From positions 1 to 64,000 of the forward strand of contig NZ_JACXJA010000043.1 in NCBI RefSeq assembly GCF_014705615.1: 64,000 bases of DNA. The letters run 5' to 3'. Positions 9,352-18,059 of the stretch are shown here, in pieces. Position 1 is the first letter of the stretch; each line of letters begins with the position of its first letter. This DNA comes from Paenibacillus oceani (lineage in GTDB: Bacteria; Bacillota; Bacilli; Paenibacillales; NBRC-103111). The translations under genes were made by a program, and so were the position numbers. Below the pieces are notes generated by a model, which did not search any database, was not told the origin of the DNA, and worked only from the letters and a program-made list of their open reading frames with translations.

Positions 9352-9689
9352 GACGCGAAGCAGGCCCGTGCCTAGCGGCCTGCGCGGACGCGAAAAACCT
9401 GCAAAGGGCAGTTCCAGACCGACAATCGGCGAACGGGCCGGTCCTGATGATAGGCAAAGACGCTTCCAAAACCGCGGGTATGCGGGGATGGAGGCGTCTG
9501 TTTGTTTGCAGGGGATTTCGGGCGTCTTATCCCCTTGCTTCCAAGCATGAAGGATGTTCCGCAAGCGATCCGGAACCGCCATCCAAAAGCCCCCTATTCC
9601 CTTCTGCACGCTTCTGTGCTATAGTACGTGAGAAAAACTAAAGAAGAATTCCGGTCGGATATTCTGCTGCAAGCGGCGGGAGCCCCGGG
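9352..9689. other. Gap between aas-like gene and riboswitch, with que promoter
   Basis: A weak hairpin, GCAGGCC/GGCCTGC (9360-9383), follows the stop codon but has no T tract. No gene is supported. A possible que promoter is TTCCCT (9597-9602), 17 nt, TATAGT (9620-9625), which would start transcription shortly before the riboswitch. Confidence 0.4.
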
Positions 9690-9721
9690 AGAGGTTCGCG
9701 AACTCCCTCTATAAAAAACTA
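9690..9721 (+). promoter_or_regulatory. preQ1-I riboswitch aptamer
   Basis: The segment begins AGAGGTTC and has CCCTCTATAAAAAACTA as its 3' part, matching the class I preQ1 aptamer. The P1 stem is AGAGG/CCTCT, and the A-rich tail folds back into the loop to form the H-type pseudoknot. The 3' half matches, from memory, that of the Bacillus subtilis queC aptamer almost base for base. It lies 142 bp upstream of queC and senses the pathway intermediate preQ1. Confidence 0.95.
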
Positions 9722-9728
9722 TCCGGAA

Positions 9729-9759
9729 ACGATGGCCCCGTTCAGGTATCGTCGTTTTT
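9729..9759 (+). terminator. Expression-platform terminator of the preQ1 riboswitch
   Basis: ACGATGGCC pairs with GGTATCGT (one bulge), followed by CGTTTTT. The stem begins 8 nt after the aptamer, so ligand binding probably favours termination before queC. No antiterminator was worked out in detail. Confidence 0.7.
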
Positions 9760-9862
9760 GCGTTCGGTGCGAATCGGCTAAGCCGTGTTCGCGCCGTTTC
9801 TTTAGTTCAGGGAAACTTTGCACGGATCTCGTTCTTCTCGAATCAGAGAGGGAGATGCTCGA

Positions 9863-10531
9863 ATGAATCATTCGAAAGCCGTTGTCGTATTCAGCGGCGG
9901 ACAAGACAGTACGACCTGCCTGTTCTGGGCGTTGGAGCGGTTCGGCGAGGTGGAAGCCGTCACGTTCGATTACGGCCAGCGGCACAAGCTGGAGGTAGAG
10001 GTTGCCGCCGCGATCGCGAAAGAGCAAAACGTCAGACATCATGTTATCGAGATGAGCTTGCTCGGTCAGTTGGCCCCGAATGCGCTGACCCGGGACGATA
10101 TCGCGATCGAGCAGCAGGAAGGCTCGCTGCCGACCACGTTCGTGGACGGGCGCAATCTGCTGTTTCTTTCGTTCGCCGCCATCCTTGCCAAGCAGATCGG
10201 AGCGAGGCATATCGTGACCGGCGTATGCGAAACCGACTTTAGCGGTTATCCGGATTGCCGGGACGTTTTTATCAAATCGCTCGGCGTAACTCTCCATCTG
10301 GCCATGGACTATCCGTTTGTAATCGAAACCCCGCTTATGTGGCTGAACAAAGCGCAGACCTGGGAGCTGGCCGACCGGCTCGGCGTCCTGGAGTTTGTCA
10401 GACAGCGGACGCTGACGTGCTACAACGGCATCGTGGCTGATGGCTGCGGGAACTGTCCGGCTTGTACACTGCGCAGAAACGGGCTAAACGAATTTTTGAT
10501 CAAACAGGGACGGGAGGGCGCCTCCCGATGA
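9863..10531 (+). CDS. queC: 7-cyano-7-deazaguanine synthase
   Basis: A 222-residue cytoplasmic ATP-dependent enzyme that converts 7-carboxy-7-deazaguanine plus ammonia to preQ0. The PP-loop SGGQDSTTC is at residues about 10-18. The C-terminal zinc site is [13 protein letters not shown], with a third cysteine in LTCYNG. GAGAGGGAG (9846-9854) directs the ATG at 9863; a TTG-started extension to 9818 is unlikely. It is the first gene of queCDEF, under the preQ1 riboswitch. Its last bases overlap queD as ATGA, suggesting translational coupling. Confidence 0.96.
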   Translation: MNHSKAVVVFSGGQDSTTCLFWALERFGEVEAVTFDYGQRHKLEVEVAAAIAKEQNVRHHVIEMSLLGQLAPNALTRDDIAIEQQEGSLPTTFVDGRNLLFLSFAAILAKQIGARHIVTGVCETDFSGYPDCRDVFIKSLGVTLHLAMDYPFVIETPLMWLNKAQTWELADRLGVLEFVRQRTLTCYNGIVADGCGNCPACTLRRNGLNEFLIKQGREGASR

Positions 10532-10971
10532 TCCAGCAAATGTATCCCGCAGCGAACCATTCCTATATTTACGAATTGAATAAAGATATGCAGTTTGCGG
10601 CGGCGCACTACATTCCGGCGGATGAGGCGGGGCGATGCCGGAAGCTGCACGGCCATACTTATTTCGCGAACATTACGATTGCCGGAGATACGCTTGATTC
10701 GGCCGGGTTCCTGGTCAATTTCTCCAAGTTGAAGCAGCTCATTCACGACAGGTTCGATCATTCCGTGCTGAACGAGGACGCCGAGAGCTTTAGCAGCGAC
10801 GATTCGAACCGGTTTCCGACGACGGAGGTCGTCGCGCGCACCATTTGCGAGATCGTGCAGCGTTATTTGGACGGGATGGGCAATGGCGCCCGCTGCCTCC
10901 AGGTGTATTTGCGGGAAACCCCGACCAGCTACTGCATCTACCGGCCGAAAGCAGTGTCCGCCCATGAATAA
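10528..10971 (+). CDS. queD: 6-carboxy-5,6,7,8-tetrahydropterin synthase
   Basis: A 147-residue zinc enzyme of the PTPS/QueD family that makes 6-carboxytetrahydropterin from dihydroneopterin triphosphate. Zinc histidines are seen in FAAAHYI and LHGHTY, the catalytic cysteine in GRCRKLHGH, and the DHSVLNE block follows. GGGAGGGCG precedes the ATG at 10528, which overlaps the queC stop. It overlaps queE by 8 bp at its 3' end. Confidence 0.95.
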   Translation: MIQQMYPAANHSYIYELNKDMQFAAAHYIPADEAGRCRKLHGHTYFANITIAGDTLDSAGFLVNFSKLKQLIHDRFDHSVLNEDAESFSSDDSNRFPTTEVVARTICEIVQRYLDGMGNGARCLQVYLRETPTSYCIYRPKAVSAHE

Positions 10972-11713
10972 GAGCCCGGATAGAACGGAGGGGCGGCGCA
11001 TCCCCGTTATCGAAATCTTCGGTCCTACGGTCCAGGGCGAGGGCAGCGTGATCGGGCACAAGACGATGTTCGTCCGCACCGCCGGATGCGACTACAGCTG
11101 TGTTTGGTGCGACTCGGCTTTTACTTGGGACGGGAGCGGCAATGCAGATATTCGTCCGATGACCCCGCACGAAATTGGCGAAGAGCTTCGGCGGATCGGC
11201 GGCGAAACGTTCGGACATGTGACGATCTCCGGCGGCAATCCCGCCTTGCTGCCCCAGCTCGCCGGGCTGATCGGACTGCTCCGCGAACGCGGAATCCGTG
11301 TGGCGCTGGAGACTCAGGGCAGCAGGTGGCAGGACTGGTTTTGGAGCATCGACGACTTGACGATTTCGCCGAAGCCGCCCAGCTCCCGCATGGAGACTGA
11401 TTGGACGGCGCTGGATGACATCGTCGCCAAATTAACGGAGAAGCAGCGGCTCTTCAGTTTGAAAATCGTCATATTCGACGACGTGGACTTGCACTATGCG
11501 GCGGGCGTGCATGAACGGTATCCGCAAATTCCGTTTTATGTGCAGGCGGGCAACGATCAGTTGAAGGAAGCCGAGCCGGAACGGCTCCTCCCGTATTTGC
11601 TGGAACGGTACCGCTGGCTGATCGATCGGGTAATGGAACATAACGGGCTCAAGCAAGTTCATGTGCTCCCCCAGCTTCACACCTGGGTTTGGGGCAATAA
11701 AAAAGGGGTTTGA
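10964..11713 (+). CDS. queE: 7-carboxy-7-deazaguanine synthase (radical SAM)
   Basis: A 249-residue radical SAM enzyme that rearranges carboxytetrahydropterin to 7-carboxy-7-deazaguanine. The 4Fe-4S motif CX3CX2C is in AGCDYSCVWCDSAF, preceded by EIFGPTVQGEGSVIG, the usual QueE N-terminus, and followed by TISGGNPAL. The ATG at 10964 overlaps the end of queD, as expected in a tightly coupled operon. Confidence 0.95.
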   Translation: MNKSPDRTEGRRIPVIEIFGPTVQGEGSVIGHKTMFVRTAGCDYSCVWCDSAFTWDGSGNADIRPMTPHEIGEELRRIGGETFGHVTISGGNPALLPQLAGLIGLLRERGIRVALETQGSRWQDWFWSIDDLTISPKPPSSRMETDWTALDDIVAKLTEKQRLFSLKIVIFDDVDLHYAAGVHERYPQIPFYVQAGNDQLKEAEPERLLPYLLERYRWLIDRVMEHNGLKQVHVLPQLHTWVWGNKKGV

Positions 11714-11725
11714 GGAGGCGTACGC

Positions 11726-12223
11726 ATGGCAGGAAGAACGGAAGACGAACTTCAGGGCATCACGCAGCTCGGCAATCAGGGAACCGACTACCGGTTCGGC
11801 TATTCGCCCAATATTTTGGAAGCCTTCGATAACAAACATCCGGGGCGCGACTATTTCGTCAAATTCAACTGCCCCGAATTTACGAGTCTGTGTCCGATGA
11901 CCGGCCAGCCGGATTTCGCGACACTGTATATCTCCTACATCCCGGACCGCCGCATGGTGGAGAGCAAGTCGCTAAAGCTGTATTTGTTCAGCTTCCGCAA
12001 TCACGGCGATTTCCACGAAGATTGCATCAACATCATCATGAACGACCTAATCGCGTTGATGGAGCCGAGGTATATCGAGGTATGGGGCAAATTCACGCCA
12101 AGAGGCGGCATCTCCATCGACCCGTACTGCAACTGGGGACGCCCCGGCACGAAGTATGAGCATATGGCGGAGCACCGGCTGCTGAACCATGACCTGTACC
12201 CGGAGAAAGTCGACAATCGGTAA
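11726..12223 (+). CDS. queF: NADPH-dependent 7-cyano-7-deazaguanine reductase
   Basis: A 165-residue, short (type I, unimodular) QueF that reduces preQ0 to preQ1, the last step before insertion into tRNA. The thioimide-forming cysteine is in [13 protein letters not shown]. The downstream NADPH/substrate block contains [27 protein letters not shown] precedes the ATG, 12 bp after queE. Because the operon makes preQ1 and senses preQ1, this is a closed feedback loop. Confidence 0.96.
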   Translation: MAGRTEDELQGITQLGNQGTDYRFGYSPNILEAFDNKHPGRDYFVKFNCPEFTSLCPMTGQPDFATLYISYIPDRRMVESKSLKLYLFSFRNHGDFHEDCINIIMNDLIALMEPRYIEVWGKFTPRGGISIDPYCNWGRPGTKYEHMAEHRLLNHDLYPEKVDNR

Positions 12224-12261
12224 AGGTGATCAACGTCGCTTTGGTGGACGACATCCGGCGG

Positions 12262-12411
12262 GTGATGTATGCCCAGTCTTTGCCGGGTGATGTATACCTG
12301 GTGGTGTGTGCCTAGTGACGTATGCGTGGTGTTGTATACCGGGTGATGGATGCCTGGTAGTGTAGCAGGGTGGTGCTCGCTGGGTGATGTCCGCTAGGTG
12401 GCGTTCGTTCC
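12262..12411. repeat. Degenerate 14-bp tandem repeat (minisatellite)
   Basis: From 12287, units of about 14 bp run head to tail: GTGATGTATACCTG, GTGGTGTGTGCCTA, GTGACGTATGCGTG, GTGTTGTATACCGG, GTGATGGATGCCTG and so on. One unit is 13 bp. An isolated unit stands at 12262. There are about ten copies of consensus GTGRTGTATGCCTG. The period is not a multiple of three, so it does not encode a peptide repeat. Confidence 0.85.
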
Positions 12412-12489
12412 GACACGGAGTCGAAGGTCGTTAGGCGATTACGTTGAGTAATGAGTATGTGCTCCCAGCACGGAGTCGGGGGGACGTTA

Positions 12490-12684
12490 GAGATAAGAGC
12501 TGCCAGCACGTCTTATTTTGGTCACAAACACAACTTTTGAGGAAATAGAAGTCTTTGGCACCCCTTATTTTGTCGGTTTGGCCGGAAATCGCGATTAGTC
12601 GAGGAAATAAGGGCCTCCGGCATCTCCTATTTCGGTCAGAACGGAGATTTTGGAGTAATACGAGTCTCAAACATCCCTTATTAC
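12490..12684. repeat. Array of four imperfect palindromes, locus 1
   Basis: Four units of about 28-30 nt begin at 12490, 12543, 12604 and 12656, spaced 53, 61 and 52 bp. Each has an ATAAGRG-type left arm and a CYCTTATT-type right arm around a loop such as TCTCAAACA. The same family recurs at 30119-30314 with the same periodicity. The spacers are also partly alike, so this is not CRISPR. Confidence 0.75.
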
Positions 12685-12786
12685 GCCAAATGGGACTGGA
12701 TGTGCGCCAAAGGTTGGACAGAGTCGGGGGTTCGTTGGAGATAAGAGCTGATGCGACTGGACGGGGCTCTGAATCATTAAAAAACA

Positions 12787-12829
12787 AAGAACCATCCCTC
12801 CCGTCTAACAAACGGGCCGGATGGTTCTT
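12787..12829 (-). terminator. Terminator of the oxidoreductase gene at 12965
   Basis: The stem AAGAACCATCC/GGATGGTTCTT has an inner CCCGT/ACGGG helix. On the minus strand it is followed by TTTGTTTTTT. Confidence 0.88.
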
Positions 12830-12964
12830 CTGTTCGTCACGCCGCACTGGATACGCACGGCGCAGCCTAAGCTTAGCCTGCTTCACAGCCTGCGCTTCAG
12901 CTTCAGCCGCAGCCGCACGCGGGCGCAGTCTCCAGCAGCGCCTCGTCATGATAGCATCGCAGTG

Positions 12965-13936
12965 TTACAGCGTCACTTTCGAGCCTAACTCCGCAGCGCG
13001 ATGGGCCGCCAGCGAAAACGCCAGCGTCTGCATGCCGTCCGCGTAGCCGCACAAAATCGGCTCGCGCGAGCCGGTTGCAACGGCCTCGACGAACGCTTTA
13101 TCCTGCTCGAGGCTCGGATCTTGCGTCGACGTAAGCGTCACCTTCTCTTCCTTATCGGCGATCGTTAACGTTTTCCCGTTCCCGGTCAAATGAACGAAGA
13201 AGTCGGGGCCGAAAAACTTAACTTCCGATCCGCCGTGATACGGCGATACGCACGACTCGGTAATCGTCCCGACCGCACCGCTCTTCAGCGAAAACGTAAC
13301 GGCGCCGGCGTCCGCAATCGTAGCGTCGGGGAATACGCCGGCAATCGAATTGCTGCCGAACTGGGCGGTCACGTCCCGGTAATCGCCGGCCAGAAACCGC
13401 ACCATGTCGACCTGATGCGTCACGGCGTCGGCCAGATGGCCGCCGGACATGCTCTGCGTTCTCCACCAGAGCGCCGGATGCGTCGTGCCGAAGCGCTGCG
13501 CCTGCACGAGATGGATCGTCCGTCCCTGCAAATATTCCTTCGCCTTAAGCACCGTATCAAAGTATCGCAAACAATAACCGACGGAATGAATAATGCCCGA
13601 TTCGGCAATCGCCTTCTCCTTGCGCTGCACCGTCTCCAGATCAAGACCGAGCGGTTTTTCCACGAAAACGTGAATCCCTTTTCTCGCCGCCCGCTCCTCC
13701 AGATCGTCTCTGGCGAATTGCGGCGTGCAAATAAATACGGCATCGATCTCGTTCGGATTCAGCAGCGAATCGACGTCGTCCGCCGCGCGGGCCCCAACCG
13801 ACTCGGCCGCCTGTACGGCGCTGTCCCGGTTCACGTCATAGATGCTGACGATGGTGGCCTGCTCGATTTTTTGCAGCTTGCTCAAGTGACTCCGGGCAAT
13901 GCCGCCCGCGCCGATCATTCCGATTTTTACACTCAT
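12965..13936 (-). CDS. Gfo/Idh/MocA-family oxidoreductase (a)
   Basis: A 323-residue NAD(P)-dependent sugar or cyclitol dehydrogenase-like protein. The Rossmann motif GMIGAGGIARSH is at residues 5-16, VFICTPQFAR follows, and the family EKP motif is in HVFVEKPLGLDL, whose lysine is catalytic. VTHQVDMVRFLAGD supplies the histidine region. The ATG at 13936 has GGAGAG upstream; a longer frame to 14068 runs into the neighbouring gene and is rejected. It follows oxidoreductase (b) by about 30 bp, so the two are co-transcribed. The substrate is not predictable. Confidence 0.9.
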   Translation of the reverse strand: MSVKIGMIGAGGIARSHLSKLQKIEQATIVSIYDVNRDSAVQAAESVGARAADDVDSLLNPNEIDAVFICTPQFARDDLEERAARKGIHVFVEKPLGLDLETVQRKEKAIAESGIIHSVGYCLRYFDTVLKAKEYLQGRTIHLVQAQRFGTTHPALWWRTQSMSGGHLADAVTHQVDMVRFLAGDYRDVTAQFGSNSIAGVFPDATIADAGAVTFSLKSGAVGTITESCVSPYHGGSEVKFFGPDFFVHLTGNGKTLTIADKEEKVTLTSTQDPSLEQDKAFVEAVATGSREPILCGYADGMQTLAFSLAAHRAAELGSKVTL

Positions 13937-13968
13937 GGATTCTCTCCAGCCTTTCCTACCGTATATAG

Positions 13969-14988
13969 TTATCTTGCCAATGGCAATATGACGCTTTTGC
14001 CGGTCTCGATCGACTCGTCGATCGCAAAGCTGACTTCCATCGACTTGTAGGCGTCGGCAAATTCGCATTTCGTAGCCGTATTGTTGCGTACCGCCTGCAC
14101 GAAGTCGTCGATCTCATCGGTGAACGGATGGTGCGAAACGTCTCCGCTGTCTGGCAAAATCGTAGGGATCGTGGCGTAATCGGTTTGTCCAGGCAGCTTG
14201 TGCGTGAACAGCTGGTTGTTCATAATCGCCCCCTTCTCGCCGAGCAGATGGACGTTGAACTTGTACGGCGTCTTGCATTCGAGCGACGACGACACTTTGC
14301 CGATGCCCCCGTTCTTCAGCTTGAGGATGGCAATCGCGTTCGGGTCGAACTCATACTCCGAATCCGCCCATGTGCGGCAGCCGTAGGCCGTCACCTCGGT
14401 AATGTCCCCGGCGAAGAAACGGACCGCGTCGACGGCATGGCAGCCCGCCGACAGCATGCTGCTGCCGCCTTGCGCCTTCGTCTTGCTCCACTTGTACTGC
14501 ACATATTTCGGACCGACATGATGCCAGTAATCAACCTGTGCCATGTAGACGCGGCCGATCGCATCGTCGTCGATAAGCGATTTCGTGTTCGTAAACGACG
14601 GGTTCCATCGGAGTACGAAGCTGACCGCCGTCTTCACCGGATTTTTCTCGATCGCCTCCGCCATGCTCCATAAACCGGCACGGTCCATCGCAAGCGGCTT
14701 CTCCATCACGAGGTGCTTGCCGTAACGGGCGGCGATCACCGCCTGCTCCGGTCTCGAATCCGGCGTGGAGCAGAGCACGACCGCGTCGACGCTCGAATCT
14801 TTGACCGCTTCCTCGAAATTGTCGGTCACGCGCGCCTGAATGCCCATAGACGCAAGCTTGGCTTTCGCATGTTCCGTGTTCCGGCTGACCACAGTCGCCA
14901 CTTCCGCATCGGATCTCGACGAAATCGCTTTCAAATACTCTCCAGCTACCCACCCTGTTCCAACGACAACAAAACGCAGCAATCCCAT
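13969..14988 (-). CDS. Gfo/Idh/MocA-family oxidoreductase (b)
   Basis: A 339-residue oxidoreductase with N-terminal Rossmann VVVGTGWVAGEYL, the EKPLAMDR motif and the CHAVDAVRFFAGD block. An AGGAGGAG ribosome site supports the ATG at 14988. It is the first gene of a two-gene minus-strand operon with oxidoreductase (a) and is divergent from the AraC regulator at 15272, its likely activator. Paired oxidoreductases of this type often act in sequence on a sugar alcohol or inositol-like compound. Confidence 0.9.
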   Translation of the reverse strand: MGLLRFVVVGTGWVAGEYLKAISSRSDAEVATVVSRNTEHAKAKLASMGIQARVTDNFEEAVKDSSVDAVVLCSTPDSRPEQAVIAARYGKHLVMEKPLAMDRAGLWSMAEAIEKNPVKTAVSFVLRWNPSFTNTKSLIDDDAIGRVYMAQVDYWHHVGPKYVQYKWSKTKAQGGSSMLSAGCHAVDAVRFFAGDITEVTAYGCRTWADSEYEFDPNAIAILKLKNGGIGKVSSSLECKTPYKFNVHLLGEKGAIMNNQLFTHKLPGQTDYATIPTILPDSGDVSHHPFTDEIDDFVQAVRNNTATKCEFADAYKSMEVSFAIDESIETGKSVILPLAR

Positions 14989-15271
14989 ACGGACTCCTCC
15001 TATTAATGGTAGTCGGTTCTATCGGACAATCCGTCAGGCTAGTCTAAGATGCGTCTCTTTTCCCTATTATAGGAAACGAGATGTGAATTTGGAGTGAAAC
15101 AAATGTTTATATCAAACATTTATATGTTTCTTTTTAACATATTAACACGAATTTCGCCGAGGAACCACGATTTTTTTCCATTTTATTTGTCAACCCTACC
15201 ATTTCGCTATAAGATATTATCAGAGATTCATCGATAGTCCCTTGGATTTGTCTCGAAAGGAGAAGAGCCGC

Positions 15272-16198
15272 TTGAGTTACGTGAAGTTCGAACTGCGCGA
15301 GGATTTGGCGGTACGGAGACTGATCACTTTTTTTTACAGGGAGATGCCGAAAGACTACTTCTTCGAAGGAGAGCGGCACGACTTCTGGGAAATCGTGTAT
15401 GTGGACAAAGGGGAATGGGACGTTACGGTAGACGGGGCTCCTTTTCATCTGGAGCAGGGCGACCTCGTCTTCTACGGTCCGAACGAATTCCACCGCGGAG
15501 GCGCTGCGCTAAAATCGACGCCGAATGTCATCATTCTTACGTTCGAATGCGACAGCCCGGCCATGGACTACTTCGCCGACAGCCGGGTGTTCCGCCTCGA
15601 CGAGAAGGAGCGGAGCATCTTCTCCAGCCTCGTGAAGGCCGGCCTGGAATCGTTCGATCCGCCGATCGACTCGCCGCGCATGCGCAAGCTGAATCGACGG
15701 GAAGGCGCTCCGTTCGGCAGCGAGCAGCTGATCCGCAACCATCTGGAAAATCTGCTTATTCATCTGATCCGCCGCAAGCAGGTGTCTCCCGCTCCGGAGA
15801 AGCTGAAGCCGGTATCGGCCGTGAAGGAAAATAAAGAGCTGGAGATCGCTACGGATATCGTGGAATATATGAAAGCGAACATGTCCGAGGATTTGACGGT
15901 CGAGGAGCTGTGCCGGAAATTCCAGATCAGCCGGACGAATCTGAAAACCGCCCTGAAGCAGCAGACGGGGCAAGGCGTGCTGGAGACGTTCAACCAGTTG
16001 AAGATCGAACGGGCGAAGGTGCTCATCCGCGACGAACGGCACAATTACACGGAAATCGCCGAGATGCTCGGATACAGCAGCATCCATTATTTCTCGCGGC
16101 AGTTTAAGAAAATGACGAACATGACGCCGACCGAATACGCCCGCTCCGTGAAGCTGCGCGCGCTGGACGACCAGTCGGGCTGCTGGGATCTGATATGA
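15272..16198 (+). CDS. AraC-family regulator with cupin sensor
   Basis: A 308-residue regulator. The cupin half contains HDFWEIVYVDKGEWDVTV and GDLVFYGPNEFHR. The C-terminal DNA-binding half contains LTVEELCRKFQISRTNLKTA and YTEIAEMLGYSSIHYFSRQF. AAGGAG (15257-15262) is 9 nt from the TTG at 15272, a better start than the TTG at 15242. It is divergent from the oxidoreductase pair across about 280 bp and probably controls it. Confidence 0.88.
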   Translation: MSYVKFELREDLAVRRLITFFYREMPKDYFFEGERHDFWEIVYVDKGEWDVTVDGAPFHLEQGDLVFYGPNEFHRGGAALKSTPNVIILTFECDSPAMDYFADSRVFRLDEKERSIFSSLVKAGLESFDPPIDSPRMRKLNRREGAPFGSEQLIRNHLENLLIHLIRRKQVSPAPEKLKPVSAVKENKELEIATDIVEYMKANMSEDLTVEELCRKFQISRTNLKTALKQQTGQGVLETFNQLKIERAKVLIRDERHNYTEIAEMLGYSSIHYFSRQFKKMTNMTPTEYARSVKLRALDDQSGCWDLI

Positions 16199-16261
16199 CG
16201 AGCAGACTGCGCCGATCGTGCCTTCACGATTAACCGCAGCCTGCCGCTTTTACACGCGTTA

Positions 16262-16840
16262 TTACCGGCTTGCCAGTGTCGGCACCTTGAACAGCCCGGC
16301 ATGACGGAATTGCAGCTCGTTCTCGTCATCCTTCTCCAGCCCGCCGGTTTGGCCGTTAAAGGCGATATCCGCCAGCCATTTTGTAAAAGGAGCGACGTTC
16401 ATCCCGGCGATCTCCTCCGGACTGAAAAATCCGGCTCCATCAACCTCGAACTGGTCCGGCACAGGCTCGCCGCTCACGTATTCCATCTCGAAGGCGATGT
16501 AGACGTTATGAATATCCCGGGGCTGGTCGCGCACGGCGACGATGCCTACGGTCCGGGCTTCCACGCCCGCCTCCTCCTTCACCTCGCGCTCGATCGTGCT
16601 GTGGATCGGCTCGTGCTGTTCGATGTAGCCGCCCGGATTGGTCCAGTAGCCTTTGCCCGGCTCCTGCGCCCGGCGGACGAGCAGCATCTTCCCGTCGCGC
16701 ACGACCAGCGCTCCGACTCCGACGCTATAAGAACCCCAATGCACAAATGAACAATTCGGGCAAGCCTGCCGTTCTTCGCCGTCGATCACTCTTACTTCCA
16801 GATTGCTTCCGCAACTGGCGCAATACTTTACCATGGTCAT
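16262..16840 (-). CDS. NUDIX hydrolase with N-terminal zinc ribbon
   Basis: A 192-residue protein. The N-terminus has CASC...CPNC, a small zinc ribbon, followed by a NUDIX domain with a perfect GX5EX7REUXEEXGU box (from GYIEQHE to REVKEEAGV). It hydrolyses a nucleoside-diphosphate-linked compound. The zinc-ribbon arrangement recalls NudC-like NADH or RNA-cap pyrophosphatases, but the ADP-ribose class is equally possible. The ATG at 16840 is preferred; a GTG at 16867 extends it by nine residues. Confidence 0.88.
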   Translation of the reverse strand: MTMVKYCASCGSNLEVRVIDGEERQACPNCSFVHWGSYSVGVGALVVRDGKMLLVRRAQEPGKGYWTNPGGYIEQHEPIHSTIEREVKEEAGVEARTVGIVAVRDQPRDIHNVYIAFEMEYVSGEPVPDQFEVDGAGFFSPEEIAGMNVAPFTKWLADIAFNGQTGGLEKDDENELQFRHAGLFKVPTLASR

Positions 16841-16982
16841 AACTTGTCCATTCCCCTTCTCCTGCACCTGTATAGGGCGGTATCGTGCAGTCGGCGATAG
16901 CGGTCCGCCTGCGTATTCATGTTCTACTCTACTACACGATCCGCCGGATGCCTAGATACAAAATGTTTGATTGAAACATATA

Positions 16983-17014
16983 AAAGCGCCAGGCTCCCGT
17001 ACGCCTGACGCTTT
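16983..17014 (-). terminator. Terminator downstream of the GH172 remnant
   Basis: AAAGCGCCAGGC and GCCTGACGCTTT form an imperfect stem. Read on the minus strand it is followed by TTTTATAT. Its survival fits a formerly transcribed gene at 17061-17805. Confidence 0.65.
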
Positions 17015-17060
17015 GTCGATTCTTTATAGCCTGGACGGCATGCCGCCCGCGATCTACCCT

Positions 17061-17805
17061 TTATATCGCTTCCAGCTCATCCTTCGAAGGCAGCGGTTCC
17101 CAAGGGACGTGAGGCTCCGCCTGGTACCAGTAAGCCGTCGAGGCGATATCGTCCTGCAGCGGCAAATACCGGCCCTCCGACCGCCAGCCCAGCGCCTGAA
17201 TCGTGACCCGCAGCTCCTGCTCGAACCGGATCGGGTCCATCACATGCCAGCGGTACATGCCGAACCGCTGCTGGCTGCGGTACAAGCCGTCCGGCTTGAC
17301 GACCTGGTGCATGCCGAGAAATGAAGTCGAGTAGGTGCCGTATTCGTCTTTGGGCTGTTCCCAGTTCCACGCACCGCCGAAATAATCCTCCGTCCCCGTA
17401 CCGCAGATCGTCGGGAATTCGGTATCGCCGTCCATATAAAACTTGATCTCCCCTTCGCCGAACCAGCCGTTATTGTTCGACTGCCAGGCGAGATACGTGC
17501 CGACGTAATGCCCGTGCCCTCGCACGCCGTCCAGCAGCGTATGAACGTCTTTGTACGGGAGCGGGTTGCTGCGGCGCCACCGCGCATGGAAGTACGCAGC
17601 ATCGTCCGGCACCTCGGTCAGCGTATAGTCGATCTGGAAGTAGAGCACCTGCTCCTTATCGCTTCGATTCTCCATCGTGATCGTCGCCGACTTCCGGAAC
17701 GGCATCTCCCAGTAGCCATTCATTCCTCCGGCCGGATTAACCGCCACCGGCAACGAATTGACGTTGCTGCGCTCGAACCAGCCGTTGCAGAAAAAGTCGC
17801 CGACC
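17061..17805 (-). pseudogene. 5'-truncated GH172 / DUF2961 glycosidase
   Basis: The C-terminal part of a DUF2961 (GH172) protein is intact: GDFFCNGWFERSNVNS, LPVAVNPAGGMNGYWEMPFR, TGTEDYFGGAWNW and RFGMYRWHVMDPIRFEQ. The family acts on fructans, arabinofuranosides and related alpha-glycosides and is usually 350-400 residues. Here homology begins near 17805, and in the same frame a TAG lies about 35 bp further upstream, near 17838. About 110 N-terminal residues are missing and nothing like them lies in the 250 bp before the next gene. An internal TTG at 17753 could still start a 230-residue fragment, but that would lack part of the fold. Confidence 0.75.
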
Positions 17806-17989
17806 GGCGCTGGCTGCCGGAGGGCACGACTTTGGAGCTACAGCGGCGACCGGCGAGCAATTAATTATGAACGATCCCAGCTTTTTAGTCGCCCGAACGA
17901 AATACAAGCCCAAATAATCGCTTTGCCGATTAACCGGACCTTCGCCGGCTATGTGCCGATTAGCGCGGAAACTCCCCGCTTCCAAAAGC

Positions 17990-18035
17990 AAAGGCTGTAC
18001 CCCTGCCGCTCCCAGCGGCTTCGGGTACAGCCTTT
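17990..18035 (-). terminator. Terminator of the GH109-like oxidoreductase
   Basis: AAAGGCTGTACCC/GGGTACAGCCTTT forms a 13-bp perfect stem with a further GCCGC/GCGGC pairing inside the loop. On the minus strand it is followed by GCTTTTGG. Confidence 0.75.
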
Positions 18036-18059
18036 CGTTATGAAAGAAACGAAGTCCGA

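Larger units (their letters stand above)
12224..12964. other. Repeat-rich gap after queF
   Basis: No gene is supported in about 740 bp. Three layers are visible: a 14-bp tandem array (12262-12411), a GAGTCG...CGTT direct repeat near 12418, 12474 and 12721, and an array of about 28-nt imperfect palindromes (12490-12684). A terminator for the oxidoreductase at 12965 closes the gap. Reading frames that cross it are low-complexity. Confidence 0.7.

Noticed and set aside
12490-12684. Possible CRISPR array
   Set aside because: Units are imperfect, the spacers are similar to each other rather than unique, and no cas gene is in the window. The same holds for 30119-30314.
12431-13046. Open frames on both strands across the repeat gap
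   Set aside because: They translate simple repeats and a terminator hairpin and lack ribosome sites.
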